NCBI GenBank assembly: GCA_903894145.1
Contig: CAITPB010000073.1
Location: 1 to 33,687, forward strand
Reading direction: 5' to 3'
Length of the DNA: 33,687 nt
DNA from: Candidatus Firestoneibacteriota bacterium
GTDB taxonomy: Bacteria; Oederibacteriota; D2-FULL-39-29; CAIOVX01
The position numbers were made by a program, and so were the translations under genes. Below are positions 32,814-33,687 of this stretch, piece after piece (position 1 is the stretch's first letter; each line of letters begins with the position of its first letter). The notes under the pieces were generated by a model. It was not told the DNA's origin. It saw only the letters and a program-made list of their open reading frames with translations, and searched no databases.

Positions 32814-33687
32814 TTAAGTCCTGTAATGCGCGTTTATTTTTATGTAGCCTTCCGTAAAATCGCAGGTCCAGACTTTCGCTCTATTTTTCCCGGCTCCGAG
32901 ATCAACCGTTATGCGCACTTCCTTCCCGGCAAGAGCCGTGTGCGCCTTTTTTTCGCTGAAACCCGGAAGTTCTATTCCGCCGCTGACTACTTTCAGGCCT
33001 CCGAAAAATATCTTTATTTTTTCTTCACGGAATTTAATACCGGAATTTCCTACCGCCGAAAGCACTCGCCCCCAGTTCGGGTCGCCGCCGTAAACAGCCG
33101 TCTTCACGAGCGAGGACTTCGCTATAGCCATCGCCGCAGCGCGGGCGGTCTTTTCATCAACGGCGCCTTTTACTTCTATTTCAACGAATTTTGAAGCGCC
33201 TTCTCCGTCCCTTACAATCTGTTTTGCCAGCGAAATCATCACGGAAGAAAGTGCCTTCAGGAACGCGTTATATTCCCGGCCGCGCGCCTTTATCGGACGG
33301 TTTCCTGCCATTCCGTTCGCGAGACACAGTACCGTGTCATTTGTGCTGGTGTCACCGTCCACGGTAATGGAGTTGAAACTCTCTTTAACGCAAGCCCCCA
33401 AAGCGGCATCAAGCATTTGCTTGGAAACGGAAACATCGGTAAGAACAAAACACAGCATGGTCGCGAGGTCCGGGTGTATCATACCGGAACCCTTTGCCAT
33501 GCCGAAGATACCGCATTTACGGCCGCCTAGTTTCAGCCCCGCACCTGCCGTTTTAATAAAAGTGTCCGTGGTCATTATTCCGCGAGCCGCTTCCTCGAGA
33601 CCTTCCGGACGAAGCCTCCGCGCGGCGGCCTTTACGCCCGCGATTATTTTCGCTACCGGAAGTTTTACCCCTATAACGCCGGTCGAA
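32814..33687 (-). CDS. argJ: Bifunctional ornithine acetyltransferase / N-acetylglutamate synthase, N-terminus outside the window
   Basis: ArgJ transfers the acetyl group from acetylornithine to glutamate (and in many species also uses acetyl-CoA), recycling acetate in arginine synthesis. About 291 residues are visible and the reading frame is open to the window edge, so the N-terminal part of the alpha chain is missing. The STGVIGVKLP segment lies near the edge. The autocleavage site is EAARGIM-TTDTF, in which the new N-terminal Thr (codon just below 33573) is the nucleophile. Downstream motifs are MAKGSGMIHPDLATML, SFNSITVDGDTSTNDT, EGASKFVEI, KTAVYGGDPNWGR and a C-terminal Y-rich end. The in-frame ATG at 33575 is the Met of the cleavage site, not the start. 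Confidence 0.95.
   Translation of the reverse strand, partial: STGVIGVKLPVAKIIAGVKAAARRLRPEGLEEAARGIMTTDTFIKTAGAGLKLGGRKCGIFGMAKGSGMIHPDLATMLCFVLTDVSVSKQMLDAALGACVKESFNSITVDGDTSTNDTVLCLANGMAGNRPIKARGREYNAFLKALSSVMISLAKQIVRDGEGASKFVEIEVKGAVDEKTARAAAMAIAKSSLVKTAVYGGDPNWGRVLSAVGNSGIKFREEKIKIFFGGLKVVSGGIELPGFSEKKAHTALAGKEVRITVDLGAGKNRAKVWTCDFTEGYIKINAHYRT

Noticed and set aside
33573-33575. ATG as the argJ start
   Set aside because: It encodes the Met of the autocleavage motif GIM-TTDTF; the open frame continues upstream to the window edge with conserved ArgJ sequence.

Overview
The window is a dense, almost entirely minus-strand block of bacterial housekeeping genes. No gap exceeds 300 bases; the largest are 14606-14835, 3615-3842 and 365-531. 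Only three genes lie on the plus strand: tRNA-Leu, a cyclase-family hydrolase and a GGDEF protein. Base composition is close to balanced. The MEP isoprenoid genes dxr and ispG, TatC, a class 1B PyrD/PyrK pair, a short EF-Ts, a tRNA without encoded CCA and consensus sigma70-type promoters all point to a bacterium. The gene sequences suggest an uncultivated candidate-phylum lineage (Omnitrophota/Firestonebacteria/Elusimicrobia-like is a guess), and the phylum cannot be fixed from the sequence alone. There is no phage, insertion sequence, CRISPR array or obvious foreign island.

Layout. (1) 1-3830: a riboflavin operon transcribed leftward. A consensus promoter fires directly into an FMN riboswitch with a terminator platform, then ribD, ribE, ribBA and ribH (cut by the window edge). 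(2) 3843-12643: a pyrimidine block, carB - tatC - beta-CASP nuclease - pyrK - pyrD, ending in a secreted beta-helix protein. (3) 12713-15303: two small secreted Cys-rich proteins (one YHS/TRASH-like with a Pro/Ala repeat linker, one with three zinc-ribbon/HMBD-like modules) flanking a tRNA-Leu and a cyclase-family hydrolase on the other strand. (4) 15316-18454: a tightly overlapping queD-queE-PHP-HAD-smpB operon. (5) 18578-26506: the classical rpsB-tsf-pyrH-frr-uppS-cdsA-dxr-rseP-ispG run, which links translation, UMP phosphorylation, undecaprenyl and phospholipid synthesis and the MEP pathway. (6) 26748-29724: a split transketolase overlapping a ceramidase-like hydrolase gene. (7) 29823-33687: a membrane diguanylate cyclase with a divergent promoter, an ABC-F ATPase and a truncated argJ.

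How the genes work together. Ribulose-5-phosphate and GTP feed RibBA/RibD/RibH/RibE, with FMN feedback through the riboswitch. CarB, PyrD/PyrK and PyrH cover three points of UMP/UDP synthesis. Dxr, IspG, UppS and CdsA supply the cell-envelope lipid carriers. QueD and QueE make the 7-deazaguanine precursor of queuosine.

The most unusual signals are these: phased 7-, 8- and 9-bp degenerate tandem repeats that fill several spacers, usually starting at a stop codon; an uppS gene with no ATG/GTG/TTG that would preserve its first beta strand; a recent 153-bp in-frame duplication in the Pro/Ala linker of the YHS-like protein; intrinsic terminators placed directly before two pyrimidine genes (carB, pyrH) with no visible promoter in between; and the translationally coupled transketolase/ceramidase-like operon. 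I did not find a clearly new multi-gene defence or mobile system.
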